Source of the DNA: Massilia sp. W12
GTDB taxonomy: Bacteria; Pseudomonadota; Gammaproteobacteria; Burkholderiales; Burkholderiaceae_D
Length of the DNA: 64,000 bases
Direction of reading: 5' to 3'
Assembly: GCF_037300705.1 (NCBI RefSeq)
Contig: NZ_CP147776.1
Coordinates: forward strand, 5,772,857-5,836,856
The notes under the pieces are model-generated. The model was not told the DNA's origin. It searched no databases and worked only from the letters and a program-made list of their open reading frames with translations. Below, piece after piece: positions 18,048 through 29,319 of the stretch (its first letter is position 1; every line of letters begins with the position of its first letter). The translations under genes and the position numbers were made by a program.

Positions 18048-18382
18048 GCGACTTCCCTCCTTGTTCAATTTTCAAAATCCATCCACCGCGCCACGCTTCC
18101 CGGGTCAGCAGCGCTTGCTGGCGGATAAAGCATGCTCCGGAATCCGCAATACTACGCCTGATCTTCCCGTTTAGCCGGAAATTCTGCGATTTCCAGCCCC
18201 TCATTTCATCAGGGAAATCACAACTGCCGCCTTGCTGCTGTCCCGATGAAAAGCATTGTGCGCTTTAAAAGTGGATGAATTATGGACTCTGTTCCCGTTT
18301 TTGCGCGATTACGCGCCATAACTCTACATTACAAAACGGCGCCAGGATGTTGTTGTTGCATCAATCCGGCGCCGCCCCTGCA
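18048..18382 (-). other. Intergenic region between tssA and tssB
   Basis: About 335 bases with no coding frame of note. It contains the GCGCG-ATTA-CGCGC hairpin near 18306-18320 and a TAGTAT hexamer on the minus strand near 18150 that could be a -10 without a convincing -35. It probably holds a tssB leader, but no sigma-54 or sigma-70 promoter could be assigned with confidence. Confidence 0.4.
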
Positions 18383-19465
18383 TTAATAGCCGTCGTCGTC
18401 CTCTTCCTGCTTGGGTTGAATGCCGGTCACCACCGTCACCTGATTGATGCCATCCGGCGCCAGATCTTCCATGATCTCGAAGAAGTTTTTGTGAATCAAG
18501 CGTTTGGCGCGCTGCATCACGAGCGGCACCGGGCTGGACGGCTCGAAGCGTTCGTAATACGTGCAAATCTTGTCAATCATGCGCGCCACATCTTCGCGGC
18601 TGCAGATTTCACCGCTGATCGCTTGCATGCGCACCGCGCCGCCGGCTGCCGCTGCCACGCCGCCGCCTTCGCTGCTGGCGCCGTCCTGGCTTTCCTGTGC
18701 GCCGCTGTCGGCGCCGCCGCCGCGCCGGTTCACGCGCTCCTGCATGAAATCGTAGGCGCGTTTCAAATTCTTTACCAGCACGCTCATGTTCAGCGCCTGC
18801 GAATTGCCGACTTTTTCACCCAGGCTGCGCTCAATGTCGCGCGCGCTTTCCCAGGCCAGCTGGGCGGCCTGCAGCGCCATTTGCACTCTTTCCTCATCCG
18901 CGTCCAGCACAGCGGCGTCGATTGAGGTCATGCTCAGCTTGGGATGATCTTCCGGCACGCTCAATTCGCCATTCGCGATTTCCAGCCCTTTGATGGTCAA
19001 AGGCCCGAGTCCCGGCAAGATGATAATCGGCGTGTCTTTCAACTCGCGGATGGTGGTGGGCTGATCAATCAGCGCGGTCAGGGAATTGATACGGAAGATC
19101 GGATCGTTGTCGTCATCCACATCCAGCATAGGATGCAGCGTGTCCCAGCGCTCATCAATGTAACGGCGGATCAAATGCAGACCATCGGCGAAGCCGGGCA
19201 TGCCATTCAAGGCCATCAGAGAACGCGTCAGCAAAACCGCAATGCGCAAATCATGGGTGCGTCCGAGCAAGTCGAGCGCCATTTTTTTGACCACTTTCCA
19301 TTCCGGCGGCACCGCCGGTTGAATCGTGTCGCCATATTGCACTTCAGGCTTGCCCTCGGCTTGCCGCTCCAGCTCTTGAAAGTCCGGGTCATATTCATGA
19401 TCCGGCCCGCTCGGCTCAGACTCGCTGATGTCGTGCAGGTAATCGTCAATGTTGATGACACTCAT
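18383..19465 (-). CDS. tssA: T6SS protein TssA (ImpA domain)
   Basis: A 360-residue protein with an N-terminal ImpA domain (PEWKVVKKMALDLLGRTHDLRIAVLLTRSL near residues 70-100). TssA recruits and primes baseplate, tube and sheath assembly. The C-terminal half contains a Gly/Ala linker around 240-280 and a conserved helical end (EDVARMIDKICTYYERFEPSSP, LIHKNFFEIMEDLAPDG) before an acidic tail EEDDDGY. This is the short TssA class. No ribosome-binding site is obvious at 19465. Upstream lies a 335-base gap. Confidence 0.92.
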   Translation of the reverse strand: MSVINIDDYLHDISESEPSGPDHEYDPDFQELERQAEGKPEVQYGDTIQPAVPPEWKVVKKMALDLLGRTHDLRIAVLLTRSLMALNGMPGFADGLHLIRRYIDERWDTLHPMLDVDDDNDPIFRINSLTALIDQPTTIRELKDTPIIILPGLGPLTIKGLEIANGELSVPEDHPKLSMTSIDAAVLDADEERVQMALQAAQLAWESARDIERSLGEKVGNSQALNMSVLVKNLKRAYDFMQERVNRRGGGADSGAQESQDGASSEGGGVAAAAGGAVRMQAISGEICSREDVARMIDKICTYYERFEPSSPVPLVMQRAKRLIHKNFFEIMEDLAPDGINQVTVVTGIQPKQEEDDDGY

Positions 19466-19800
19466 ACGTTCGTAATTGGTGAAAAAGGCTGAAAGGCTTA
19501 AGCAAGGAATGCAGGTGTTGCGGGCGCGGCTGGAAACCGCACAAGAACTCTATCGCACTGAGAACCGGCATGCAATGCATGAAATATATCGTTGCAGAAC
19601 ATGGGAAAATTTACATGCGGGTCTATTTTCCATTCTGCCGGCGTGACTTCCCGCCAGGATTTAAATCTGCACTGTTGCAAGAATCATAGCATAGAGTTTC
19701 TGTGTTTGACGATAAAATCTTGGCAGTTTTTACCATTGACATCATGGTTTTTTGGCAAGTATCGGCAAACACCCTGTTCAGCCCCGCATTCCTCCCCTGT
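19466..19800 (-). promoter_or_regulatory. Probable tssA leader region
   Basis: AT-richer DNA than its surroundings. On the minus strand a TATGAT hexamer near 19690 (in CTATGCTATGATTCTTG) resembles a -10, but no -35 of quality is found 16-18 bases upstream. It separates the fusion gene from tssA. The promoter call is tentative. Confidence 0.3.
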
Positions 19801-21264
19801 TTACGCGCCCCAGCGCCCGCGCAATGCGCAGGCTGGCGACGCCATGGACTGCAGACGCAACAGCCGCACTGCATTCCGGTTTTTATAACTGTGCAAAGGC
19901 ATCACGCCGGCTTGCAGCATGCGATCCGCCGCCTGTTCGCTCAAGCATGCTTCGGCAGCCGGCAGCAAACGCGCTTCGCCCTCTTCGCGCCAAGTGTAGG
20001 CCGGCAAATCGCCGATTTCCAGCTGGGTCGGGGTTTGCATCTCCCAGCCATCCTCCAACCAGGCCTGGGCCAGCAACAACGCCGGCGCGAAAGCGCCGCT
20101 GCCCCATAAAAATTCCTGATGTTGCATGACATTTTCTTCAAACGTGAAACGGCTCACAGGATCGCTCGCTTTGCCATACGGCAGCCGTTGCAGCAGGCGC
20201 GGCAGACACAAACCGATCCAGGCCGCTTGCGGCGCGCTGCGCAGTGCCTGCCAGCGCGCTGCGCTCTCGGCATCCAGTGCGCCCCAGTCACGCCCATCGG
20301 CCTGCTGCGCCAGCGATTGCGCGCCCAGCAATTCCGGCTTGGCGGCGGCTAACAGCGGCGCGCCGGCGGCGGCGGCGATGGCGCCGAAAGCCGCCAGATG
20401 GTGCACATCCAGCGCATCCGGGCCGAAGCGCCAATCAGACAACAAGAGCGCCCACGGCGTACCGTCCGCACCCTGGCGCGGCGCCTCCACCAGCGTGCGA
20501 TACAGCGCGGCGCGGCTCAATTCTGTGCCGGCGTTACGCAAATCCGCCGCCGTTTCTTCCTGCCCGGCCTGCAACAAATGCAGTTGCAAGCCATCGTCCA
20601 GATTCAAATTGGTGATCAGGAAATGCACCCCGCGCCACAGCGCTTCGAGCGCCTGGAACTGCGGATGATGCAAAATCGCCCGCATTAAGCTGGCGGCGGC
20701 GTCATCCACTGCCGCCAGATACATGGAAGGATCGTGCGCTTGCACAATATGCGGCGCGACCGCATTGCGGATCAGTGCGTCGAGCTGACCCAGGCTGCCG
20801 GCAGCGGCCTGTGGCGGGGCCGCACTGCGTCCCAGCAGCGCGGCAAAATCGCTGACCGGCTGCGCCTGCCCGGCGGGGGCCGGCGCAGCAGATGGCGGCG
20901 GCGCGCCCAATTCCGTCGCAGCGGCGGCGAATGTGGCCGGATTCAGCAAGCGTGCGCGGGTGGCGCGCAAATTCGCAAACAGGGGCAGATTGTCGTACAG
21001 ATTATCGGGGTGAAAATCGTCGAATGAGGAGAAATTGATCTGCAGCGCGCCGCCGAATTGGGCCAGCTCCAGTTCCAGGCAGGGCGCAAAATGCGCCAGC
21101 ACCGCATCCAGATTATCGATATCGACCTTGCGCGGGCGGCGTTCCGCGAGCGCGGCAACATCCTGGCGTGCGCCGCCGAAATTGCCCAGCAGTAAAAGCT
21201 TCATCGGCTGCTCCGGCGCCAGGCGTTGCGCCTGGCCGGCGCGGAATTGGAAGGAAAACTCCAT
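19801..21264 (-). CDS. TssB-TssC-like fusion protein of the T6SS cluster
   Basis: A 487-residue protein that joins a TssB-like half to a TssC-like half. Residues ~18-115 align with TssB (PMKLLLLGNFGG, VDIDNLDAVLAHF against IDVDNFDERLKAM, and FSSFDDFHPDNL against FESMDDFSPG). An Ala/Pro linker at about 120-150 follows. Residues ~155-480 align with TssC: FQALEALWRGVHFLI, WALLLSDWRFGPDALDV, IGLCLPRLLQRLPYG, FTFEEN, AGVMPL. The TssC half stops about 90 residues early, so the C-terminal strand region of TssC is missing. It lies first in the T6SS gene order, upstream of the complete tssA-tssB-tssC. It may cap, nucleate or regulate the sheath; that role is inference. Confidence 0.8.
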   Translation of the reverse strand: MEFSFQFRAGQAQRLAPEQPMKLLLLGNFGGARQDVAALAERRPRKVDIDNLDAVLAHFAPCLELELAQFGGALQINFSSFDDFHPDNLYDNLPLFANLRATRARLLNPATFAAAATELGAPPPSAAPAPAGQAQPVSDFAALLGRSAAPPQAAAGSLGQLDALIRNAVAPHIVQAHDPSMYLAAVDDAAASLMRAILHHPQFQALEALWRGVHFLITNLNLDDGLQLHLLQAGQEETAADLRNAGTELSRAALYRTLVEAPRQGADGTPWALLLSDWRFGPDALDVHHLAAFGAIAAAAGAPLLAAAKPELLGAQSLAQQADGRDWGALDAESAARWQALRSAPQAAWIGLCLPRLLQRLPYGKASDPVSRFTFEENVMQHQEFLWGSGAFAPALLLAQAWLEDGWEMQTPTQLEIGDLPAYTWREEGEARLLPAAEACLSEQAADRMLQAGVMPLHSYKNRNAVRLLRLQSMASPACALRGRWGA

Positions 21265-21363
21265 CGTGCTCCCCTGCGGTCAAAAACTGCATTCTGACAG
21301 CGCCGGCGCGAGTGCGCAAACGGCGCCGGATCAAAGGCGCAAAACAGCCGACCAGGGCGCGTT

Positions 21364-23259
<1,896 letters not shown>

Positions 23260-23282
23260 GGGCTGGTAAAAGAAAGGGAAAA

Positions 23283-23312
23283 AACGCGCTATTATCCGCT
23301 AAACAGCGCGTT
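23283..23312. promoter_or_regulatory. Inverted repeat upstream of the eptA-like gene
   Basis: Perfect 8-bp arms AACGCGCT and AGCGCGTT separated by 14 bases, 24 bases upstream of the start at 23259. Position and AT-rich spacer suit an operator or leader hairpin. The regulator is unknown. Confidence 0.35.
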
Positions 23313-23375
23313 GACGCATACGCTTGCCCCGCCCGCAGACTAAATTCAGCGACACAGGCGCATACCCTGCTTTTG

Positions 23376-23391
23376 TTGTTAAAAATAACAA
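23376..23391. promoter_or_regulatory. Perfect palindrome in the eptA-rhs divergent region
   Basis: TTGTTA-AAAA-TAACAA, a perfect 6+4+6 palindrome about 100 bases upstream of the chosen rhs start, next to a T-run. It is a candidate operator or promoter element for rhs. No clear -35/-10 pair could be assigned. Confidence 0.35.
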
Positions 23392-23489
23392 TTTTTCGTC
23401 GCAATCATGTCATTTCCTGCAGGCTTAGCCATTCCCCTGGCGCAGCCATGCTAAGATTGCGCGCTCCCTGTCCGCATTCCCCCGCTCCC

Positions 23490-26400
23490 ATGGATTTCAG
23501 TCAATACACCCCCAGCGCCATCTGGCGCCGCCTGGAAGAAACCGAGCGCCAACTGGCGTATGGGTTTTCCAGCCGCGCCCAATTCGACAGCTTTGGCCGG
23601 CCCCTGTCCGGGGCCTGGCGCGCGCCGGATGTGTGCAGCAGCGGGGTGATCGGACGTGTGATGCGGGTGCGTCAGGCGCTCGACGATTCGCAGGAAATTG
23701 CGCTGCGCCTGCTGCAACAGGACTTTGGTCAACTCAGCCTGGATATGATCTGGCCCATGCTCAAAGCCATCGCGCACGATGTCGCGCTGTATGTGGGCGG
23801 CGGCGCGCTGGCGGGCGGCGCGATTGGCGGCGGCCTGGGCGCCCTGGCCGGCGGCGTCGGCGCGGCGCCGGGCGCGATTGCCGGCTCCGCACTCGGCATG
23901 CAAGTCGGCAATCTGGTTTTGCAATTCATCGGCATCAAAGAATTGGCGCAGATGGTGATCAAATATGTGCCGGAAATTCTGTCCTGCTATTTAAGCGGCC
24001 TGCAACACGCCTGGGGCCCGCTGCCGGGCAGCCGCAGTTGCAACAGCGGCCAGCAAATCGAAAGCTATTACCAGCCCGGCTACGCCGCCGCCGAAATCGC
24101 ACGCGGCCACAAACTGGTGACATATGCCCTGCTGATGGGCATGGTGGCGTATATGCTGCGCTCCGGCGGCACAGCGCAAAAGCTGATGGCCGAAATCGCA
24201 CAAAACAGCCGGCTCGGGCCGAAAGTCGCCGCCTGGCTGGAAAAAAACCATAAGGCCCTGATGGCCGAAGGCCGCTTGCGTCCGGCGCATAACCGCGCCG
24301 GCGGCGCGGCAGCGGAAGGCGGCGCCGCCAAGGGCGGCAATAGCGCGGCGGGCAGCGGCGCCAAAAGCGAGTCCGGCGCCGGCGCAGGCAAATCCGGCGC
24401 CAGCGCAAGCAGCACAGCGGGGGCCGGCAGCAGCGGCAGCGGCGGCAGCAAAGCCGGCAACAGCACAGCCGCGCCAGCCGAACGCAAACCGGCAGACGGC
24501 AAACCGGCCAAAGACTGCGCCTGCACCCTGGTCGGGCACCCGGTGGACGCATTGAGCGGGGCCAAAGTCTTGCTGGGCGAAAGCGAATTGGACTTCGTTT
24601 TGCCCGGCATCGTAACGCTGGCCTGGCAGCGCAGCTACACCTCAGACAATCCACACATCAGCTGGCTGGGCCAGGGCTGGAGCCTGCCGCTGACCCTGGC
24701 GCTCTCCTTTTCCAGTCACAGCATCACCCTGCTCGACGCGCAGCACCGGGGCATCCGTTTCCCGCGCCTGGATATCGGCGAAGAATTTTATTCGCGTCAC
24801 ACACAAATGACCCTGGCGCGCGTCAGCCATGATGAATTCACCCTGCAAGACAAAGACGGCTGGCATTACCGCTTCCGCCTGTTTTCCGTCAATGCGCGCA
24901 TCGCGCAACTGATTGAGCACAGCGACGCCTACGGCAACGCGATCACGCTCGACTACCCGCCCATCAGCAGCCAGCAGGCGCAACATGTGCCGCAGCAGAT
25001 CCGCGACAGCGCAGGCCGCCTGCTGCGGCTGGAATTCGCCCACAGCCAAAGCGGGCCGGGCGGGCAGGGCGGACGCAGCCGCCTGCTGGCGGTCTGGCTG
25101 CAGCAAGACGACAGCGCCGAACAAGCCCTGGTGCGCTATGAATACGACGAACAGGGCGACTTGATCCGCGTGCTGGATCGCAGCGGCCAGATTCAACGCG
25201 AATTCGCCTGGCGCAATCACATCATGATCCGCCACAGCCAACCGGGCGGCTTGAGCGCGGAATATGAATACACTGAATACGCGCCGCACGGCAAAGTCAC
25301 GCGCAGCAGCGCCAACAGCGGACAAAGCTGGCGCTTTGAATACGCCAAACAACAAACCCGCGTGGTGGACAATCTGGGGCGCAGCCAGCGCTTTCACTTC
25401 GACGCCGACAAACGCTTCATCGGCGCCACCGACCCGCAGGGCGGCAAACGCCAGCGCAAACTCGACCCCTGGGGCAATCTGCTGGAAGAAAGCGACCAGG
25501 CCGGCCATACAGAACGCCACAGCTATGACATGCGCAGCCGGCTGCTGCAAAGCGAAAGCGCAGACGGCGCCATCACGCGCTATGAATACAGCGGCCAATT
25601 CAGCCGCCTGCCGAGCGCCATCACCGACGCGCTGGGACATACCACCCGCATCAAACGCGACCAGGCCGGCCAGCCGTTGCACATCAGCGACGCCTTGGGC
25701 CACCACACCGTATTTGAACGCGATGCGCGCGGCTTGGTCAGCGCGATTGTGGATGGCAACGGCAAACGCAAACAGCTGGAATACAACGCCGCCGGGCAAT
25801 TGACGCGCTACACCGATTGTTCCGGCCAGCTCAGTCAATGGGAATACGACGCGCAAGGCCGCTTGCTGCACAGCACAGACGCGCTGGGCCAGATGACACG
25901 CTATGAATGGGACGCCGCCGGCCGCCTGCGCCGGGTGAGCTACCCGGACGGCACAAGCGAAAGCTATGAATACGACGCCATAGGCCGCCTGCGCAGTCAG
26001 CTCGACGCACAAGGTCAGCGCACCAGCTACAGCCTGGATGCGCTGGGGCGCGTGCTGGAGCGCCGCAACGCGCTCGGCGGGCGTCTGGCCTATCGCTACG
26101 ACGACGCGCAGCGCCTGGCGCAATTGATCAATGAAAACGGCGCGGTGTGGCAATTTCAATGGGATGTGCTGGACCGCCTGATCAGCGAAACCGGCTTCGA
26201 TGGCCGCCACACCGAATACCGGCATGACGCCGCCGGCCAGGTGTTGGAAAAAATCGAACATGGGGTACCCGCCGCCGATCCTGAAATTGCCGCCGCAAAC
26301 CGCATTCACACCCATTTCCAACGCGACGCCCTGGGCCGCCTGCTGCACAAGCGCGTGCAACGCGGGGCCGAAACGGCGCAGGAAACCCGCTACCGCTACG

Positions 26401-28343
26401 ACCTGCTGGGCCGTTTATGCGGCGCGGCGAATGCGCACAGCCAGGTGGAAATGGAATATGACGCGCTGGGCCAATTACTGGCCGAACGCAGCCAGCTGCT
26501 GGGCGCAGACGGCCAAGCCGGGCCGGCGCGCGAACTGCGCCATGTCTATGACGCGCTGGGCAACCGCATCCAAAGCATCTTGCCGGATCAGCGCAAGCTG
26601 AATTTCCTGTATTACGGCTCCGGCCATTTGCACCAAATCAATCTGGACGGGCAGCTGATCAGCGATATCGAACGCGACGTGCTGCACCGCAGCATCAAAC
26701 GCAGCCAGGGCGAATTGGAGAGCCACTTCCGCTACGACCCGGCAGGCCGCCTGCGCCAGCAGCGCGTGCAATACGCCGGCTGGCAAGGCGAGGCTGGCGG
26801 GCCAAACCCGGCCAGCGCACAAGCCGGACAGGCTGGTCAGACCGGCCAGACCGGCGCGCCCGTCATCGCGCGCGACTACCATTACGACGCCTTGGGCAAT
26901 CTGCAGCGTCTGTACGATTTGCGCAGCGGGCAGAGTGATTACGTCTATGACGTGCTGGGCCGCATCACCGGCGCCAGCCTGCCCGGCCTGCAAGAGCGCT
27001 TCGCCTTCGACCCGGCGCACAATCTGCTGCCGGCGCAGGAGGCCCCGCCGGTGCAGGACAACCGCCTGCAGCGCTATGGCGACAAACGTTACGCCTACGA
27101 CGCGCACGGCAATTTGCGGCGCAAGCAAAACGGCGCCGACAGCCTGCTGGAACTGGAATGGGACGCCCAGCACCAGCTGCGCACCAGCAGCAACACGCGC
27201 AAACCGGGCCAGGCCGACGCTCTGACCCAGCAGACGGAATACGGCTACGACCCGTTTGGCCGCCGCATCTTCAAGCGCGACCGTTTTGGCGTCACGCACT
27301 TCCATTGGGACGGCAACCGGCTCTTAATGGAAGGGCGCGGTTATCAAAAACGTTTATGGGTTTACGATGGCCCCGGCTTTGTGCCGCTGGCGCAAGTGGA
27401 CGATGGCATGCCGCTGTTCGCCGACCAGGCCGGCCAAGCCGCCGCAGCGCGCCTGGCGGCGCAAACAGGCGCGCCAGACGAAGCCGACCCGGACGCCACC
27501 ATTGTGCTGCGCCGCAAGCCAGCCGCCAGCGCTGCGGCAGAAGCCAGCGCGCCAGCCGCGCCGCAGGTTGCACAAGGGCAGGTGCTGTACTTCCACACCG
27601 ACCACCTCGGCACGCCGCGCGAACTGAGCGACGCCCAAGGCCGGCTGCGCTGGCAAGCCAGTTATCAAAGCTGGGGCAATTTACTGCAAGTCGCCTACAG
27701 CGAAATCAGCGCCCCCTGCTGGCTGCCGCAACTGCAACCCTTGCGTTTCCAGGGCCAGTATTACGACGCCGAAACCGGATTGCATTACAATCGTTTCCGC
27801 TACTACGACCCGGACATCGGCCGCTTCATCAGCCAAGACCCGATTGGACTGGCGGGCGGGAATAATATTTATCAGTATGCGGCGAATCCGATTAGTTGGA
27901 TTGATCCGTTGGGGTTGAGTGGAATTCCATATGGTTTCTCATCATACGGCCAATTTAAACAATTTGGTGAAGCAGCACAGGCTGGATTAACGAAAGCAGG
28001 CTACCCTAATACGCAGTTTTATATGCAAGGGAGCGCGGCTACTGGTGTTTCATTTGAAACAAAAGCGCCGTTTGATCTTGGCCGCGTGAGTGATTTTGAT
28101 GTTGCTATAGTAAATTCTGATTTATTGGCAAAAGCTGATTCACTTGGACTATCAAAAGGAAATTGGAGTGAACCAATAAAAATGGGAAGCGATAACGCAA
28201 AAAATCTGGGTATTAATGATACCTTGGAAAAATTGTCGCGAATGTCCGGCGGACGTGAAGTTAATGGCATGATTTTCAAAGATGCCACAAACGCAAAAGG
28301 AAAAGCAACTAGCATTTCAATTCCCGTTAAATGCAGATGCTAA
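23490..28343 (+). CDS. Rhs (YD-repeat) polymorphic toxin with NTase-like C-terminal tip
   Basis: 1617 residues from the ATG at 23490 (MDFSQYTPSAIW). No start has a good ribosome-binding site; another ATG lies at 23448. Residues ~90-170 form a glycine-zipper hydrophobic region (YVGGGALAGGAIGGGLG) that may insert in membrane or bind a chaperone; no PAAR domain is seen. A Gly/Ala/Ser linker follows, then KDCACTLVGHPVDALSGAK near 340 and dozens of YD repeats that build the Rhs cocoon. The core ends with [18 protein letters not shown] and PLGL at 27917. The last 141 residues are AT-rich and variable. The tip has GS at 1514-1515 and DFD at 1535-1537, like the pol-beta nucleotidyltransferase signature, and ends KCRC. 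A T6SS effector role is inferred from the neighbouring T6SS genes. Confidence 0.9.
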   Translation: MDFSQYTPSAIWRRLEETERQLAYGFSSRAQFDSFGRPLSGAWRAPDVCSSGVIGRVMRVRQALDDSQEIALRLLQQDFGQLSLDMIWPMLKAIAHDVALYVGGGALAGGAIGGGLGALAGGVGAAPGAIAGSALGMQVGNLVLQFIGIKELAQMVIKYVPEILSCYLSGLQHAWGPLPGSRSCNSGQQIESYYQPGYAAAEIARGHKLVTYALLMGMVAYMLRSGGTAQKLMAEIAQNSRLGPKVAAWLEKNHKALMAEGRLRPAHNRAGGAAAEGGAAKGGNSAAGSGAKSESGAGAGKSGASASSTAGAGSSGSGGSKAGNSTAAPAERKPADGKPAKDCACTLVGHPVDALSGAKVLLGESELDFVLPGIVTLAWQRSYTSDNPHISWLGQGWSLPLTLALSFSSHSITLLDAQHRGIRFPRLDIGEEFYSRHTQMTLARVSHDEFTLQDKDGWHYRFRLFSVNARIAQLIEHSDAYGNAITLDYPPISSQQAQHVPQQIRDSAGRLLRLEFAHSQSGPGGQGGRSRLLAVWLQQDDSAEQALVRYEYDEQGDLIRVLDRSGQIQREFAWRNHIMIRHSQPGGLSAEYEYTEYAPHGKVTRSSANSGQSWRFEYAKQQTRVVDNLGRSQRFHFDADKRFIGATDPQGGKRQRKLDPWGNLLEESDQAGHTERHSYDMRSRLLQSESADGAITRYEYSGQFSRLPSAITDALGHTTRIKRDQAGQPLHISDALGHHTVFERDARGLVSAIVDGNGKRKQLEYNAAGQLTRYTDCSGQLSQWEYDAQGRLLHSTDALGQMTRYEWDAAGRLRRVSYPDGTSESYEYDAIGRLRSQLDAQGQRTSYSLDALGRVLERRNALGGRLAYRYDDAQRLAQLINENGAVWQFQWDVLDRLISETGFDGRHTEYRHDAAGQVLEKIEHGVPAADPEIAAANRIHTHFQRDALGRLLHKRVQRGAETAQETRYRYDLLGRLCGAANAHSQVEMEYDALGQLLAERSQLLGADGQAGPARELRHVYDALGNRIQSILPDQRKLNFLYYGSGHLHQINLDGQLISDIERDVLHRSIKRSQGELESHFRYDPAGRLRQQRVQYAGWQGEAGGPNPASAQAGQAGQTGQTGAPVIARDYHYDALGNLQRLYDLRSGQSDYVYDVLGRITGASLPGLQERFAFDPAHNLLPAQEAPPVQDNRLQRYGDKRYAYDAHGNLRRKQNGADSLLELEWDAQHQLRTSSNTRKPGQADALTQQTEYGYDPFGRRIFKRDRFGVTHFHWDGNRLLMEGRGYQKRLWVYDGPGFVPLAQVDDGMPLFADQAGQAAAARLAAQTGAPDEADPDATIVLRRKPAASAAAEASAPAAPQVAQGQVLYFHTDHLGTPRELSDAQGRLRWQASYQSWGNLLQVAYSEISAPCWLPQLQPLRFQGQYYDAETGLHYNRFRYYDPDIGRFISQDPIGLAGGNNIYQYAANPISWIDPLGLSGIPYGFSSYGQFKQFGEAAQAGLTKAGYPNTQFYMQGSAATGVSFETKAPFDLGRVSDFDVAIVNSDLLAKADSLGLSKGNWSEPIKMGSDNAKNLGINDTLEKLSRMSGGREVNGMIFKDATNAKGKATSISIPVKCRC

Positions 28344-28377
28344 TTTAATTATATATTTTATTATGCCCGAGGAAAAA

Positions 28378-28734
28378 ATGAAGAAAAGCTACCATTGCAA
28401 ATATGGCGCAAATATCACAACGGATGAAGTCATCAAGATTTTTCAAAAATTGTTTGACATGGAATTTGAATTGCATGAAAGCAGTTATGTTGGTATGTAT
28501 TTCAAGTACACAGGATTATTTGCAGACAAAGTCACAATTAATCCAAAAGAATCTGCGTCACCAGATTGCCTTGATGACAAAGATTATGAAAAATATTCTT
28601 GTCTGATTTTTATTGATAATAACAGTGGAAAAAATGCAGACAAATTATCCAAAACAAAATATTTAAAATTTCACCTTGCAAAAATTTCTGATATTGTTTT
28701 TCTGCATGAAAAAATCATTGAGGAGAAAGCATAG
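28378..28734 (+). CDS. Immunity protein for the Rhs NTase-like tip (copy 1)
   Basis: A 118-residue acidic protein beginning MKKSYHCKYG, 34 bases after the rhs stop. GAGGAAAAA directly before the ATG at 28378 decides this start over an ATG five codons upstream with no ribosome-binding site. The immunity role rests on position and size; no family is recognised. A copy with identical protein sequence lies at 34005-34361, where only three synonymous base changes are seen. Confidence 0.75.
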   Translation: MKKSYHCKYGANITTDEVIKIFQKLFDMEFELHESSYVGMYFKYTGLFADKVTINPKESASPDCLDDKDYEKYSCLIFIDNNSGKNADKLSKTKYLKFHLAKISDIVFLHEKIIEEKA

Positions 28735-28813
28735 TTGAGATTATTCATATATTTTTACATACCCAAGCTTTGTTGTAAAATCTAGCCGAATCGCGCTAAA
28801 ATCGAAGTATGGC

Positions 28814-28860
28814 AACAGGGTGTTGATAAATGTAGATATTCAGAAATTTGACCACTATAC
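28814..28860 (+). repeat. Junction repeat, copy 1
   Basis: Begins AACAGGGTGTTGATAAATG and continues through TCAGAAATTTGA to CACTATAC, ending where Rhs-core homology resumes. Related copies start at 31024 (short), 32729, 33491 and 34441. All lie downstream of an immunity gene. Confidence 0.7.
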
Positions 28861-29319
28861 ATCGGCCGCTTCATCAGCCAAGACCCGATTGGACTGGCGG
28901 GCGGGAATAATATTTATCAGTATGCGGCGAATCCGATCAGTTGGATTGATCCGTTGGGGTTGACCGCCTGCACATGTTCATGGGGATTGTCAATAAGTGA
29001 CACCAAAACTGTGCTTACCAGTGCGCAAACACCATATAAGGGTACAACTGTAATCGGCCATGCATTAGCAAAGCATGCTGGTAGGCCCGCAACATTTAGC
29101 AATCCCAATATTTCAGGCGAACAAGTATGGGGGAAAATAAAAGGAAATATGGCATCCTACAATGAAAAAGGGATGGAGCATTTAAGGGATATTTTACGTG
29201 CACCAGGAGCCTTCCAACCAACGACAAACCCAGGTGCAATCTTCTTAGAAAAACGCCTTCCGGATGGACGCGGCATACGATTAAATCAAGATATGACTTT
29301 CAAAGGATTTGTTGACTAA
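28858..29319 (+). pseudogene. Orphan Rhs tip 2 (core end plus toxin, no start codon)
   Basis: The frame opens at 28852, immediately after a TGA, and has no ATG. It encodes the last ~34 residues of the Rhs core ([15 protein letters not shown] ... PLGL), almost the same as in the full rhs gene, then a new tip of about 115 residues starting TACTCSWG. The tip contains [20 protein letters not shown] and [10 protein letters not shown] and ends FKGFVD. This pattern recurs in small Rhs/CDI-type toxins, probably RNases, but the family is not named with certainty. Without upstream coding sequence it should be silent unless recombined onto an intact rhs core. Confidence 0.75.

Noticed and set aside
24642-26360. 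Leftward 572-codon frame within rhs
   Set aside because: Antisense of the YD repeats; repetitive composition only.
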